From: Tretioscincus oriximinensis
Lineage: Eukaryota; Chordata; Lepidosauria; Squamata; Gymnophthalmidae
DNA length: 64,000 bases
NCBI GenBank assembly: GCA_022410635.1
Contig: JAJVDF010000002.1
Location: forward strand, 2,265,167-2,329,166
Direction: 5' to 3'
Positions within the stretch are counted from its first letter, which is position 1; each line of letters opens with the position of its first letter. Made by a program: the position numbers and the translations under genes. The notes beneath the pieces are model-generated. The model was not told the DNA's origin. It worked only from the letters and a program-made list of their open reading frames with translations, and did no database searches. This document shows positions 21,760 through 34,100 of the stretch, one piece after another.

Positions 21760-24300
21760 TCAACCCTCCCTCCCTGGAAGGACAGGGCACAGATCGAGCT
21801 AAGAGTCAAAAGCTTGGGTGAAGAGGCAAGTTTCTACCAGGCGCACAAAGCTATGCAGTGTAGATCAGTAGACTGTATTGCTGAACCAGGCTAAGACATG
21901 AAAATGGAGCCATAATCCTCCCCAATGGAAGACAGGTTGCATAGTGATCTCTAAAAGCATTACCCAATGGTAGTCTGGCTAGTGTTTGCTTGTGGATGGA
22001 ATTGGTCTATCAGGGAGCAACAATCTGAGCACTCATCTAAAAAATGTTGGGCCAAAATGAGATGTCCATAACAGAGATGGTTGTTGACATGGGTCAATGG
22101 CAGCCCCTCTGATCTTAGGCTGGAACATTTGATCCAGCCCAAAATTAGACTTACAAGCCACAAATCCCAATAACCATTTTGCAGCTGTGGTATAATAGCT
22201 GGTAGTTATTTGAACTATCAGCATTAAAAAAAAACACTGTGCCTAGACACAACTACAATGATTATGTTTCACATGGCAAAGGTTTTTTGGACAGCCGCTA
22301 ATTGAGTGGACCCCACTTTCTGATTGCTCAGTCTTGCTATCTTTTGAAGGAAACCTAGAAAGGGAACTGAACGCTGAACGTTAATATGCACTCTCTTTGG
22401 GAACAGTTTAGCCAATGGGGAGTTTACAGCCCTCCCTTCCATGCCTTAGAAGTGGATTTCTCCATTCAAAAATAATCTGTCCTGACATTACCTGTTAAAG
22501 AAATGAGACAGTCTCCGAATCTGAAATCTGAAAAAAAATCTGAATAACATTTCTCTCGTTTTAGTCCTTTTCTGGCAGGGAATCCACGAAAAATCCCTTT
22601 GACTGTGGGGTCTATGTTGACCCAAACGTTTTTCTCTTTATTTTAAAAAGGAAAACAGTGGGCTAATGCTGACTCCATCTGTTTTTTGTCCCATTTATAA
22701 AAGCCTGTCAGGAAGCAGCCTTAGTGGCTGAAGGATTACATAAAATCTTAAGAGTCACCTCGCCTTAAATACTTAGGATGTGTCCTCAGATTAGTCCCTG
22801 CTTCTCAGGCTAATCTACCATTCAGGTTGTAGAGAGAACAAAATTTGCTTTATCTATAAGCCTCTGTGTAACCCAGCATGTAAAACAAACAACGTTAAAA
22901 GCATTAAAATATGAACAGTGAAACAGAAATAGAATACAATTTGCACAAATAAAAACATTAGTGTTTGTAAAAAATTTTGAAAACTATAATCTGATGTTTC
23001 AGCCAATATACAGTACTATGTAAGGAAAATTACAGCTATCGAAATATTTTTTTCCCCTAATGAATTGGGATACACTTATACATTAGTACTCTGTTACCTT
23101 CAGTGAAAGATGTATCTCAAAAAAGGACCTCCAAATAGCCCAAACCTGTAGAGGTGTTAGCATTTTCAAGTTTGTGTTTAGATAAGTACATAAAACTATC
23201 CACAACGCTATGCTAATGTTTGTGGAAATTGTATACAATATGGAACTGGGAACAATTAAATGAAAAGGAAAAAACAGATGGAAAACCCGCAATTATTATT
23301 ATTTAAATAAAAAGCTTTTAATAAAATCTAAATGAAAACAGCATGTATATTTAAAACATACTCTAAATTGATGAGAAATGGTTTGTAAGAAGTTTGTTTG
23401 ATGTACAGTCCTGGCAAAAATCCTCTAATTCAGGAAAAACCTAGAATGACCATTTTGGAAGTTTTCAGCATTCTTCTTTGGCCACCTAGAGTGAGCTGAC
23501 TCATCAGTATAATGCACACACAAGTCACTTAGATCAAAATTAAACATGCTTTCTGAGATTATTCTTTGTTTGGAGGATAACTGCAATTAGAGCAGAATTC
23601 AGAATCCATACCACATGCAGCGACAGATTCCTCAGAAATGTCTCGAAGGAATGTCAAAGACAACTATAATAACTTTTTGGTATACCTTTCTAACCTAGAA
23701 CATCACTCACATGGAATTGATCTCTAATAAGCAAAGAATTTATGACATCAAATTTCATTTTTTTAAAGAAAACTATCAAAATGGCTAGTCCAAACTTATG
23801 TTCCACTCTATCAACAAAAATAAATAGTAAGTTAAACTAAGAAGAATGCTTTTCTGCATCCATTATGAACACTTGCAATAGCCAAATCAGGAAATGTCTC
23901 TCTCTTAAAGAAGAATTGAACCTTCTTGGCTAAAAAGAGGTTCTAGGATACTAATGTTTACATACCTTACAAAGCATATAATTACAAAGGTAGCACTATT
24001 TTTCTTCACCACTTGAGTAGATGCAAAAAAGGCATTTCTGATACAAGAACTTGCATGCACAGTTCCTATAATTAAAGATGTCTTAGTTTTTAATTATATG
24101 TATGTGTCAGTTTGTCTGCTTTTCGAAGTAATGATGTGTCCAATAGACTGATCAATAAATTAAATCAAATTACACAGAATATAGCACATATTCAATGTAG
24201 CTGGTGCTTTAAGGAATAGGAAAAAGGTTTTCCGAAACTGACTGAGCCAGATTTCTTTCTAAATTTCCCTCCATTTCAGCAACTATTCAAATACATCTAA
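21760..24300. other. Intronic DNA, no gene seen
   Basis: 2.5 kb without a recognisable repeat or exon. Weak open frames at 21960-22224 and 23083-23292 on the minus strand lack splice sites and family resemblance. This is one of the longer repeat-poor blocks of the intron. Confidence 0.5.
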
Positions 24301-24304
24301 ATCT

Positions 24305-24545
24305 GTTGGTAAGAGCTATTTTGCCTCTATACAATTCTATGGCGATACCACATTTGGAATATTGTTCACAATTCTAGTCACCACACCTTAGGAAGGTTAT
24401 TGTGGAACTGGATAAGGTGTAAAAAAGAGCAACAAGAATGATCAAGTGGCTAGAACCCCTATGAAAATTGGCTGTAACATCTAGNTCTCCATAGTATTTG
24501 AAAAGTGATCTGATTGAAGTATCTAAAATTATGCATGGAATTGGA
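24305..24545 (+). mobile_element. CR1 fragment, diverged
   Basis: AGCTATTTTGCCTCTATACA, CATTTGGAATATTGTTCACA and GAACTGGATAAGGTGTAAAA match 21075-21190. It ends CTGATTGAAGTATCTAAAAT near 24530 and is followed directly by the start of another copy. Confidence 0.8.
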
Positions 24546-25580
24546 AGTAGCCAAGTTTGCTGACGACACTAAATTGTTCAGAGTAGTGAAAACTGAAAGT
24601 GATTGTAGGCGCTCCAGAGTGATCTATTGAAATTAGGTGAGAGGGCAACAAAGCAGCAAATGCACTTCAACTTAAGCAAGTATGAAGTCATGCACATTGG
24701 GGCAAAGAACCCCAATTGCTCATACCAACTAATGGAAACAATGTTTTCTGTGACAGAGCAGGAAAAGGATCCTGGGGTGTTGGTAGACAGTTCAGTCAAG
24801 GTGTTGTCACAGAGTGCAGCAGCAGCAGCAAAAAAAAAGCAAATTTAATATTAGGGATAATTAGGAAAGGAATTGAAAACAAGTCAGTAAATGGCATTTT
24901 GCCTCTATATAAATCTGTGATGAAGCCTTACTTGGAATACTGTGTACAATTCTGGTCATGACATCTCAAAAAGGATATTGTAAAACTAGAGAAGGTGCAA
25001 AAAAGGGCAACAAGAATGATCAGAGGACTAGAACACCTCCCTTATGAAATCTGGCTGCAACATCTGGGCCTCTTCAACCTTGAAAGATGGAGTTTGAGAG
25101 GTGATCTGATTGAAGTGTATAAAGTCATCCATGAGATGGATAAGGTAAACAGAAAAAATGTTTTCTCTATTGCACAACACTAGGACCAGGGGCCATTCCT
25201 TGAAACTGATGGGCAGAAGAGTGAGGACAGGCAAGGGAAAGTAATTTTTCACCCAGAGAGCCATTGGCCTTTGGAATTTATTTCCAGAAGAGGTGGTGAT
25301 AGCTAGCAGCCTGGACAGCTTTAAGACAGGATTAGACAAGTTCATAAACACCAAGGGTATAAAAGCTACTAGGATGGATGTCTTGATGCTGCCTCTAAGA
25401 TGGAGCAACAGGCAGTATTCCTGAAATACCATTTGCAGGGTGTCTGGAACAGTTGACGTTTTTGGTGCCTTCTGCTGGAGACTGCCCAGGTGCAACTGGT
25501 GGACCACTGTGTGAGACAGAATGCTGGATTAGATGGGCCCGATTCAGCAGGGCTCCTCTTATGTTCTTATGTTTTCTTAT
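24546..25580 (+). pseudogene. CR1 LINE (TTCTTATG-tail family), 3' third
   Basis: It begins at the catalytic box (AAGTTTGCTGACGACACTAA, i.e. KFADDTK, intact here) and runs through frames at 24627-24848 (MHFNLSKYEVMHIGAKNPNC), 24716-24961 (LGIIRKGIENKSVNGILPLY) and 24995-25183 (LEHLPYEIWLQHLGLFNLER). A poly-CAG/A slip near 24818-24840 breaks the frame. The 3' end reads GGATGGATGTCTTGATGCTG, ending TCCTCTTATGTTCTTATG at 25552-25572. Confidence 0.93.
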
Positions 25581-25734
25581 GATCAAGTGACTAGAGAAAA
25601 AAATTTTTCTCTGTCACACAACACTAGGAGGCACTCTTTGAAGCTGATGGGCAGGAGAGTAAGGATAGATAAAAGAAAGTATTTGCTTTACCCAGAGGTT
25701 TATTGCTCTATGGAATTTATTTCCAAAAAGGTAG
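25581..25734 (+). mobile_element. CR1 fragment interrupted by L1, left part
   Basis: It reads CACACAACACTAGGAGGCAC and GGTTTATTGCTCTATGGAAT, matching 25170-25300. It continues at 26465 (GGAAGTAAAATTGCTACTAG, CTGCCTCCAGGATGGAG) after the L1 insertion and its duplicated target. Confidence 0.85.
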
Positions 25735-25752
25735 TGGTGGTGGCTAATTCTT

Positions 25753-26446
25753 TTTTTTTTTTTAATATATATTTTATTGAATTTTTCACAAGGAAAACAA
25801 AGCATATCAAAAACAAAACAGTAATAATATACACAATAAATTGGATTTTACATACCACTTCGCTAGTTATTTCACTAATTAACAATTCCTAATAAAATCA
25901 ACATGTGGTATTTTTGTTTACAAAATCAGAAAAAAGGAAAAAATAAAAACCCAACATAACAAAGGCCCCACCCTCCCCCCTTGAGAGGAACAGTAATTAT
26001 CACATACTTAAACAAATAATTAATTCCTAAGGATCAGTTTAATGGTTGCCAGGAGTTCGGGTCCTCCCCAACGGTTACTTTGTATATATATAATTAATTT
26101 TGCCCAATTCTTCTGCCAGATCTTTTTGGTCTTTGTATTTATATCAAGTTTCTCGATCACATGGTCACCCATTAATTGGTCAGATATGTAATGGGACCAA
26201 TTATGAAATGTCAATTTTGTTGCGTCCTTCCATCCTAAGGTTATGACTGCCTGTGCAGCCATAACCAATTGATCGAATAAGTATTTATCTTCATGCATTA
26301 TTCCTTGGTTCAGTTGGAATAGGGCTAATTCTTTTGATGGTCTTGTCTGGTACCCCAAAATATTGTTGATATGATTCCATATCAGGGTCCAAAAGTTTGA
26401 AATTATAGGGCAATCCCATATTAAATGTATATAATTGGCCCTACCC
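25753..26446 (-). pseudogene. 5'-truncated L1 LINE with 18-bp target duplication
   Basis: A 694-bp minus-strand insertion, with the poly-A tail read as poly-T just after the left duplication. It is flanked by a perfect direct repeat TGGTGGTGGCTAATTCTT (25735-25752 and 26447-26464), the hallmark of target-primed insertion. The frame at 26020-26358 reads MGYQTRPSKELALFQLNQGI, LFDQLVMAAQAVITLGWKDA and WQKNWAKLIIYIQSNR, matching in style the C-terminal end of L1 ORF2. The 3' untranslated part holds a C-rich block at 25965-25982. It is truncated to the last part of ORF2, so inactive. The intact duplication suggests a fairly young insertion. Confidence 0.92.
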
Positions 26447-26464
26447 TGGTGGTGGCTAATTCTT

Positions 26465-26520
26465 GGAAGTAAAATTGCTACTAGAAAATACTGCCTCCAG
26501 GATGGAGACTCATCAGAAAA
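26465..26520 (+). mobile_element. CR1 fragment interrupted by L1, right part
   Basis: It continues the copy at 25581-25734: GGAAGTAAAATTGCTACTAG then ACTGCCTCCAGGATGGAGAC. The 3' tail is missing. Confidence 0.75.
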
Positions 26521-26559
26521 TGTTAGGAAGATAGGGCGGTATGGGAAGAGGTGCTACTT

Positions 26560-28250
26560 CAAATATTTGGACCCAGGTTATTTGGGGCCTTATAAATAAA
26601 TGTAAGGACCTTGAATGTTAAGTGTCTTATATACTGTGTATTGTGAAGTTCTCCTATGTGTCTACAGAAATGAGCAAAACAGTGTTCTCTGCAATGATAT
26701 TTGACTTACAGAACGCTGTTCCACTGAAAACTGACAGATGACATCTTTACTTACCAGTAATGTCCCATACCCATTTTATAATGCACTAATTTTGTTGAAC
26801 CATACTAATTTTAAGCATTTTAATTGTTTTGTTATTGGAAATTGCTCTGATATTCATAAATGCTTTAGTCAAGTAAAGAGACACTGTTTAAAGGAGATCA
26901 TATCAATGGAATAACTTTATTTTCAAATAATTTCTTCTTTAGACTAAGACATTAAGTACTCCTGAGTTAAGAATAAGCTATGTTGAACTCGGTGAAGGCA
27001 AATAAATATAAGCTGTACTGCAGGGAAACTCCATTCATTCATTCTAGTCTGAGACGCAAATAATACTGCCAACACAAATCCATGTCATTAGCAAAGATTG
27101 TGTAAAAAGACCTTGTGACCAAATTAAGCCATGAAACAGGTTAATTAATGAAAGGATAGATCAGAGCAAAAGTGTGTGTGTGTGTGTTTGAATAGACATT
27201 TTAATCCTCAGCACAGATCCACAGCAAAAGGCATCCAGTATTTTACTATACTAGTGAATGTCTGTTCCCCAAAATCAGAGAGCTGCATCATAGGCATTCT
27301 CCAAGCTAAACTGTATTTGCAGGTAAGAAATCATCATCAATGTGAATGATTTGTTCCTTGATTGATGATAGAATGTGCTTCTTGTGGATCAAGCAACTGA
27401 GTAATTCTTCCTTGTTTCCTTTGGCAAGTGGTTCTGCCCTAGTAATAGTGTTTTAGATTACAGTTGCCTAGTGAGTTGATATGTCCACTTTTCCTTAGAA
27501 ATCTTTTTTGCCATCAGTTAGTCTTTCTTAGAATTGGAAAGTGGAATGGTCTGTCCTGTGCTTGGATGATGATAGACAATAAGGAGGTTAGATAAAGCTT
27601 TAGGATTATTCTTTCTTTTGAGCATTAGTGGATTGGGTCTATATCCATGTGTCTGTTGAGAGTTAATTTATCTATATGTCAGGATTTAGCAATGCTCTTG
27701 CTTTCTTTGATTTGACCTCTTTTTTATACCTCTTCCCCATTTTAAAATATTTAAAATAGTCTGCAAAAATTGTACATTTGTTGGTGGTGATACTGTTATT
27801 GTATGTATTAATAAAAGCATTTTTTAAAAATTCAAAAGCCTGTTAAAACTAGTGAAAACAATAAAAATAACATTAAATTAAATGTGGATATAAAACAAAC
27901 AAACCATTCATGTTGGGAATAGCTGTATTAACAGTTAAGTTTTTCCATCTGTTCTCTCAGTGATCTCATTGGTCTATATCAAGCAAGAAGTCTGAATAAA
28001 TATCTTGGTCTCAAATTATTTAAGCTCTTATATATTAAACACAGGACTCTGAATCTGGTTCTGTCGGATTGTCAATCAATGCTATTGAACTGGCATTCCA
28101 CTCAGTTGCATTTTCTGAACCAAGCACAATGTTACAGTAATTCAAATATGACATTATCATGGCATGAGTAACAATGAAAAGACTTTACTTATTCAGGAAC
28201 AGATGGTCTACCTGCCAAAATACTCTGTACCATCGAGGTTATGTATGTCT
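26560..28250. other. Intronic DNA with weak L2 remnants
   Basis: 26565-26635 (GGACCCAGGTTATTTGGGGC, TAAATAAATGTAAGGACCTT) and 27990-28150 (AAGCTCTTATATATTAAACA, GAACTGGCATTCCACTCAG) resemble the minus-strand L2 segment at 48360-48570 but are badly decayed. A TG run lies at 27173-27188. No exon is seen. Confidence 0.45.
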
Positions 28251-30000
28251 TCAATTGATATCTAACTTTAGAAGTCATAGTTTAGTGTCATAGGGTACCG
28301 TACTTCGCTAGTTGCTTCTCTTCAACCAAACTTTTCCCATCTGCAATCTATGTAAAGCATTTCACACCTACAGTATCTTGCTCTAGTAGCTAAAACTAAG
28401 AACATGGCAGCAAAGGTGTTTTCAAGCTAAAGCTTCTTTCTGCAGACATTATGACACCAAGTTAAATAGTATCAACAGTGCAGATGTTTTGTTCTTTGGT
28501 TTTTGTTGGTAAATTTAGCAGTGAATTCTCTGTACTCCTTATGTGTGATTGCACACATCAATTCAATTGGCAGTTATCACCAAAATACTACTACTATCAC
28601 GATAAAAATCACGATCCCAAAAATATGCGAAGAATTACTCACTCCTCTATTATACACAAGATAAGCCACTAATAGCCAAGAAAAAATATTCACAGCAATA
28701 ATATTACCTAGCATGTTAGTGCAACACCAGCAGAAAGGAGATTCTGATCAGAGAACACTTGTGATGTTGCAATTAGTACACTTTTCAACAAATTTCCCTA
28801 TCTGCAAGATTGTCTGAAGATTTGTTCTATCTCTAGCTAGTAACTGGTGCGTGGGAATGGGCATCTTCAATGAACGTTAGGAAAATTGTGTATGTTTTAG
28901 GTAGCAGGATTTAGTTGACCTTGTGTAAGTTTAAAATGCCTTTTAAAAAGTTATTATTTCTGTGTGTTTTGAACTTTTTCAGCACTGAAACACCAGTTCA
29001 TTTTATTCAATGTACTTTACTGTTTTATATATAAAATATCATCTATACAGCAGAACGTATGGAAAGATAGACACCAAGCTGGCTCATATTTTCTGTCGAC
29101 TTCCTTACATTTTAGTCTAACTACATGAGTTGCAGATTCATTGAGAAAAAAGAAAGGATGTGGCTTGCAAACGTGGGTGAGAACTCTATTAGAAACAACA
29201 AATGAGACATTTACGTGTATTCTGTTGCATGTAACACCCCTCTCTCCCTCACACACACACTTACTCATGAAAAAGTTGAAATAACAAAGTTGTTTTCAAA
29301 TTCAATTTTACCAAGTTCAAAATCTTAATATAGTGATATTCTGTAATATATTCAGATACTTAATAAAAACGCACAAACCTGGCAAAAGACTTGCAGCCTT
29401 CAAAAGCATTGTACAGCTAGGGGTTTTCAAAGACAAACTTTGTGGAATGTGGCTCCAATTTTAAACAGTCTTTCACATATAAATATTTCAGTTACCATTA
29501 AAAAAAAGAGAATGCAACAAACCTCACAGCCTCATGCACACTCATAAGGTTACCAATATATGTCACTCTGGGATTATAATGCTTTGTTCTCATCTCTCTC
29601 CATAAAGTCTTTCACCCAAACTCAAGGGACAGCTGATAAGCATGCGACGCAAGCTCTCCAACAAAAAGGAGTTTAACAGGCTATCAGTCATTTGCATGTC
29701 ACATGCAGCTATGCTAGTCAAAACACACCAGAGAATTCTGCTCACCACTTCAGTTAGCCTATAGTTACAAAGGCTAAAATAAAGGCTGGAATCAATAGAA
29801 GCTCTTATGAGGCACAACTGGCAATTTGTTAAGAGGTGCCTACCTTGACACAGAGTGCTATGAAACGTGTATCCATTTTCAAAGTCCTGAATTCAAAAGG
29901 GCAAGATGAAAAAATGTGAAGTAGATTTTAAAAATGTTAAGGCAGATACTAACAAAGCCCAGTGATTTTTCTTTTAAAATTTACATTATTCTCTTTTAAC
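28251..30000. other. Intronic DNA, no gene seen
   Basis: No recognised repeat and no exon. Open frames such as 29017-29268 and 29590-29817 (minus) have no family resemblance and no matching splice sites. Confidence 0.5.
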
Positions 30001-30004
30001 GGTT

Positions 30005-30310
30005 GATATTATTTATTTACGTTTTTATACTGCCCTATACACGAGGTCTCAGGGCAGTTAACAATAAAAACCAAATACATATTAAAACAGTATCTGAAAG
30101 TAGGGAAGATGAGAACCATTTTTCCAGCTAAAGGCCAGATTAAAGGGATGCATCTGCAAGCATTTTCTGGATGCACTTAGAGATGGTGATTGTTCCATAG
30201 TCTGGGGGCTGTCATGGAGAATGCCCTATCTTGGGTTTCCACTCTCATTGCCACCAAGAGAGGCGGTACAGTCAGGAGGGTCTCCTCTGTAGGTCCTAAG
30301 GCACATCAGT
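30005..30310 (-). mobile_element. L2-type LINE 3' end
   Basis: It reads ATTATTTATTTACGTTTTTA, CGAGGTCTCAGGGCAGTTAA and GTGATTGTTCCATAGTCTGG, then CACTCTCATTGCCACC. It has the same order as 9620-9910. Confidence 0.8.
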
Positions 30311-30339
30311 CTTATTAACTACCCATTTAGTACTGAAAT

Positions 30340-30625
30340 AGAAGGCAAATAACTAAACATCTTTAAGAACAGCTTCTTCCATACAACTCTGGCTGTACCT
30401 TAAGATCTTCTGGAAAGAACTTCTTGATAATCATATCATCTTCAGGAGTGAAAGAGATAGGAATGGTTCTCTATGACATCTCCTAGATTATGGATTCTTA
30501 TATTAAGTACTCACTCTATATGTGTTTAGACATCTGGTGAGGATGCACTTGTTTACTCTGAGTTTGGGTGAGAGAACTGCCCTAAAACCTTCGGCTATAG
30601 GGTGGGATATAAATATATTTTTATT
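30340..30625 (+). mobile_element. L2-type LINE 3' end, opposite orientation
   Basis: It reads TACCTTAAGATCTTCTGG, TTTAGACATCTGGTGAGGAT and CTAAAACCTTCGGCTATAGG, followed by GGGATATAAATATATTTTTA. It is placed tail-outwards next to the minus-strand copy at 30005. Confidence 0.7.
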
Positions 30626-30990
30626 TTGTAGTTTAAACTTTGAATTCCATGAGGTTCTTTAGATTTTTGAACTAACAGAGAAAGACATTCCTGATTTTCT
30701 TTCTTTTACATTTTCGTATTTTAAACTTTTACATGATGCCTTGGTAAAAATATAACCCCATTGTGTTCATTCTTTTTTTAGGCCCGATGATTCATGTTAA
30801 CAGTGAGGATGTTTTTGTATGTGGCATGTTTGTAACTGATATAGGAAATATGTAATTAGTACATTTAGAATTTATTTCTTATATATTTAGATATACTGGT
30901 ATATATATTAATAAGAGTCAAAGGTGTCAAAAATAAAAAAGGCAGTCAAAGATTTTATATACTGACTTCACAAGAACTTCCAGTTACTGG

Positions 30991-31328
30991 CAGTGCATTT
31001 TTTCCAGAACAAAAGGTGCCGGAACTAACACCAGCGGCGACCAACGCAGCAGTACCGGCACCTTTTATTTAGGTGGGGGGGGGGGAGCGGAGGCGCCCCC
31101 CCCCAGCCGCCGCCACACCCCCCGACCCCCCGCAACAAAAAAAGCTTTAACCTAAATAAAAAAACCCCCCGCCCCCCCCGCCGGCGGCTAACGCAGCAGT
31201 CCCGGCACCTTTTATTTAGGCGGGGGGGGGAGCGGAGGTGGCCGCCACCGCCGCTCATCCCCCCCCCCCGCCTAAATAAAAGGTGCCGGAACTGCGTTCT
31301 GGTGCGTTCCATCACAAAAAAAGCCCTG
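30991..31328. mobile_element. hAT MITE with 8-bp target duplication, second member
   Basis: A 338-bp element between perfect GTTACTGG repeats (30983-30990 and 31329-31336). The ends are CAGTGCATTTTTTCCAGAAC and, inverted, CAGGGCTTTTTTTGTG. The interior alternates GGCACCTTTTATTTAGG with its inverse and long G or C runs, forming stacked palindromes. It shares both ends and the core with 7064-7337 but has one more palindromic unit. No coding capacity. Confidence 0.92.
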
Positions 31329-31336
31329 GTTACTGG

Positions 31337-33542
31337 AATTCCTACCTAGGCAAAACATTAAGGCAAATCTCAGTGCAATCTTCTAGATTTTTAATTCATG
31401 GTATATTCCACTCACTTCAGGTACGGAAACATAAGATATTAATATTTTAATTTTTGTTACCTTAATTTTAAATGCACTGGAGAACTGAAGGATTTTTAGC
31501 ATTTTAAAAAAATTTAGGTTTAGCATTATGCAATTTCAAAATGTAACCACATACAAAGACAAGGGTTATCAAATTAGACAGAGCATCTTCTATCTCTGTT
31601 TCTCACACATATAAAGGGAATACTGAAAATGTAAGTAAAAGTACAAGATTTTAACAAGGACAGGCAAAATGTATTTTATCAATACAAAAGAAGTTTTCAT
31701 TTTTGTAAAAACTTTGAACATATTTGGCTGTAAACCTACAAGCAACTTTGTGACAATGTTTGCCTGCAACCAATATGGATATTCTTTTGTATTTTCACAT
31801 TACTTACTATCTGGATTTTATTGAACTTTAAATAATATATATTCCAGAGTGATGGCTTAAAGTTTTAATTTTACGTTCTTCAAAGTTGATAACTTTTTGG
31901 TTCCTTTTTTGAGATTTCTGTTATCATTTGGCTTTTTTTTTGCTTTCTTGAATCTCTATTCATCATCCAGACATTTAGAAAACCAGATTCTATGTAAAGG
32001 ATTTTAAGTGACTATCATGCCAAAGGTCCATTTTCATACTTCAGAAAATTTGTGAATTATTTTTTATGAAAGCATGTTTATCAATTTCCTCCCAATATTT
32101 GAAAACAAGCCAAACTAATTCAGTGTCAACTTTCATATAGAAAAAAACCAAAAATGTTTTCATCAAAGACTTAAGATTACAATGGCAAATCTTCACATAT
32201 TACCATAAACAAACACACAGGTGCTCTAACTTCCCAAGTACATCATTCTCTAACCACTTTGGCAACAGTTAAGTAAACAGCATTTGGATCTGTTACAATG
32301 ACATCAGGTAAACCCTGGTTAAAAAAGCAAGGAGCAGAAAACAAACCAGAAAAAGAATCAGTAATCCTGCAGTACATTATTTTGTTAATTACAGCTTTGA
32401 ATTAATACCAGTTCTAAAACTTGTTTCAACCCAATCCCTACTTCTCAACAAGCTAAAATTAAGTGGGACTTGCTTTCATAACAGTTTTAGGATTATGGTC
32501 AAGGGATAAGACCTATGGAAAAGACTACAATAGATCTATTCAACTCATATAAATGAAATCATCACATGTAATGAATGATGTCCAGGTAAATAGCTGTAAA
32601 ACTTTGTTCACCATTTTAACTGTGGAAATTTACTTATATGTTTGGGCAGAGAACTGAAGACGATTTTCAAATTATATGGCAATTTTACTGAGGAAAATAT
32701 TAAAAATAATAAAAAGTGGAAAACAAACACAATGGAAGCTGCTCTTGCATTGTAAGATCTCTCAAAATCCCAACATTTTTAATAATAAGCATGAATCAAC
32801 CACTGAATTTAATGAGTGATGTCTCAAAGGTTTAAAAACTAATGAACCTAGTTATTCAACCTACATATGTCATTAAAACAAGCAAAATTTATGGAAATAA
32901 AGATTTATGTTTACAGAAAATACAAGATCAATTTAACACCTAATTTCGTGATGCCCAGACCACCAAACCACAGTTTTGTCAGTGCAATCTGAGGAATGAC
33001 ATATATTCAGAGATTCCTGACTTCTACTTCTAATCAAAATCAATCTAGTCCTAAGCTCTTGAGTAGAGACAGCAACAGTTGTAGGAACCCATTCAAACCA
33101 TACTCAAAAGACCACATTAATGCAGAATTTAGATAGTCTTGGTTTTGCCAGCACATTTCTAAATATGACAAGACCTAAAGAACATGTCAGTTAAAATTTG
33201 TTCTGACAATATAATTGAACAATGCTATCACATGCATTTTGGAACATGACCTTCCTTTGTGCCCTACGGCTACAATCCAGATGGCCATCTGGTAAGTTTC
33301 ATGCGCAGCAGAGCCCACCTTCCTCCAATAGCTGTTCATGGATAGCTTGGCATGTTAATCTTGAAACCTGAGGGATTTAAAGAGCTCTGTGGTGCAGTGT
33401 GAAAACTTATCTTTGTAAGGAAAGGTCTGATGCTCAGCTGTGCATGCTGAAATGAGCATGTCAAAACAGTTGCAAGAAATTTCTTATTCATACATTCCCA
33501 ATACCTTTTCTGTAATAATAACCACTAAAAGATAAGAAGTAC
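31337..33542. other. Intron downstream of PPP2R5C exon iii
   Basis: AT-rich DNA with no named repeat. One exon-like segment is visible on the minus strand at 32255-32314 (see findings), but its phase does not suit the gene. Confidence 0.5.
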
Positions 33543-33705
33543 CTTTTAAAGATGACAGTTTTTGAAGTTCTCTGCTGTTGCTACTGCTGAATCTTGGAGA
33601 ACTCTGTCGTTTTTCTTTCTTCACTACTACAGTTTGAGTAGGCAGTACTTTCATTTTTGATAACTGTGTTGTAGGTGGTATGGTAATCGATTTTTTGCTT
33701 GCAAC
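33543..33705 (-). CDS. PPP2R5C: PPP2R5C long-isoform exon iii (N-terminal basic linker)
   Basis: A 163-bp exon with 54 codons plus one base, phase 0 in and phase 1 out. It follows a branch-like TACTAAAC and the acceptor AAACAAAACAG, and ends TTAAAAG before the donor GTACTT. It reads VASKKSITIPPTTQLSKMKV, then a basic run VVVKKEKRQSSPRFSSSNSR, then ELQKLSSLK. The basic VKK.KRQ.S.RFS and RELQKL.SLK signature is the segment just before the B56 core in long PPP2R5C and PPP2R5D isoforms. The first half is clearly changed from the mammalian gamma sequence as I know it and looks partly delta-like (PTTQLSK). The exon joins in frame after 46214-46279. Confidence 0.93.
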
Positions 33706-33965
33706 CTGTTTTGTTTAGTAAAAAATATACAATTAGGATTTTTACATAAAACATGAAGGAGTCAATAGTGGCTATTGTTTCTGGTAACACTTGCTTTTAT
33801 TGATAAGAGTTGAGGAAGGACGTGAAGGAGCAATGACAGTAAAATATTTCTGAAACTAAATTGGAAAAAACTGAAAAAGTAGGCAAATACACACATCTAT
33901 GTAATAAAAAATCCTGTAACTATACCCTGAAAAATAGTATTCATAGGAAAAGTAATAAAATACTC

Positions 33966-34100
33966 CCTGGTCCTGTCCCCACTGAGCCTTCCTCTTGGCT
34001 ATATCTCAGAATAGGACCGTGCCATCTACAGGCATGTGGATGACCAAGCTCTGTACCGAGATATAACCCAGAATAAGGCTCCGTGGGGACAAGGCCCCTG
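33966..34100. mobile_element. MITE, 135 bp, GTCCCCAC ends
   Basis: The ends are inverted: CCTGTCCCCACTGAGCCTT on the left and AAGGCTCCGTGGGGACAAGG on the right. The interior contains GGCTATATCTCAGAATAGGA and AGATATAACCCAGAATAAGG, also inverted. A related copy at 50202-50345 has CCCTGTCTACACTGAGCCTT and CATTGGGGACAGC. No coding sequence. It lies 260 bp upstream of exon iii on the gene strand. Confidence 0.8.
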
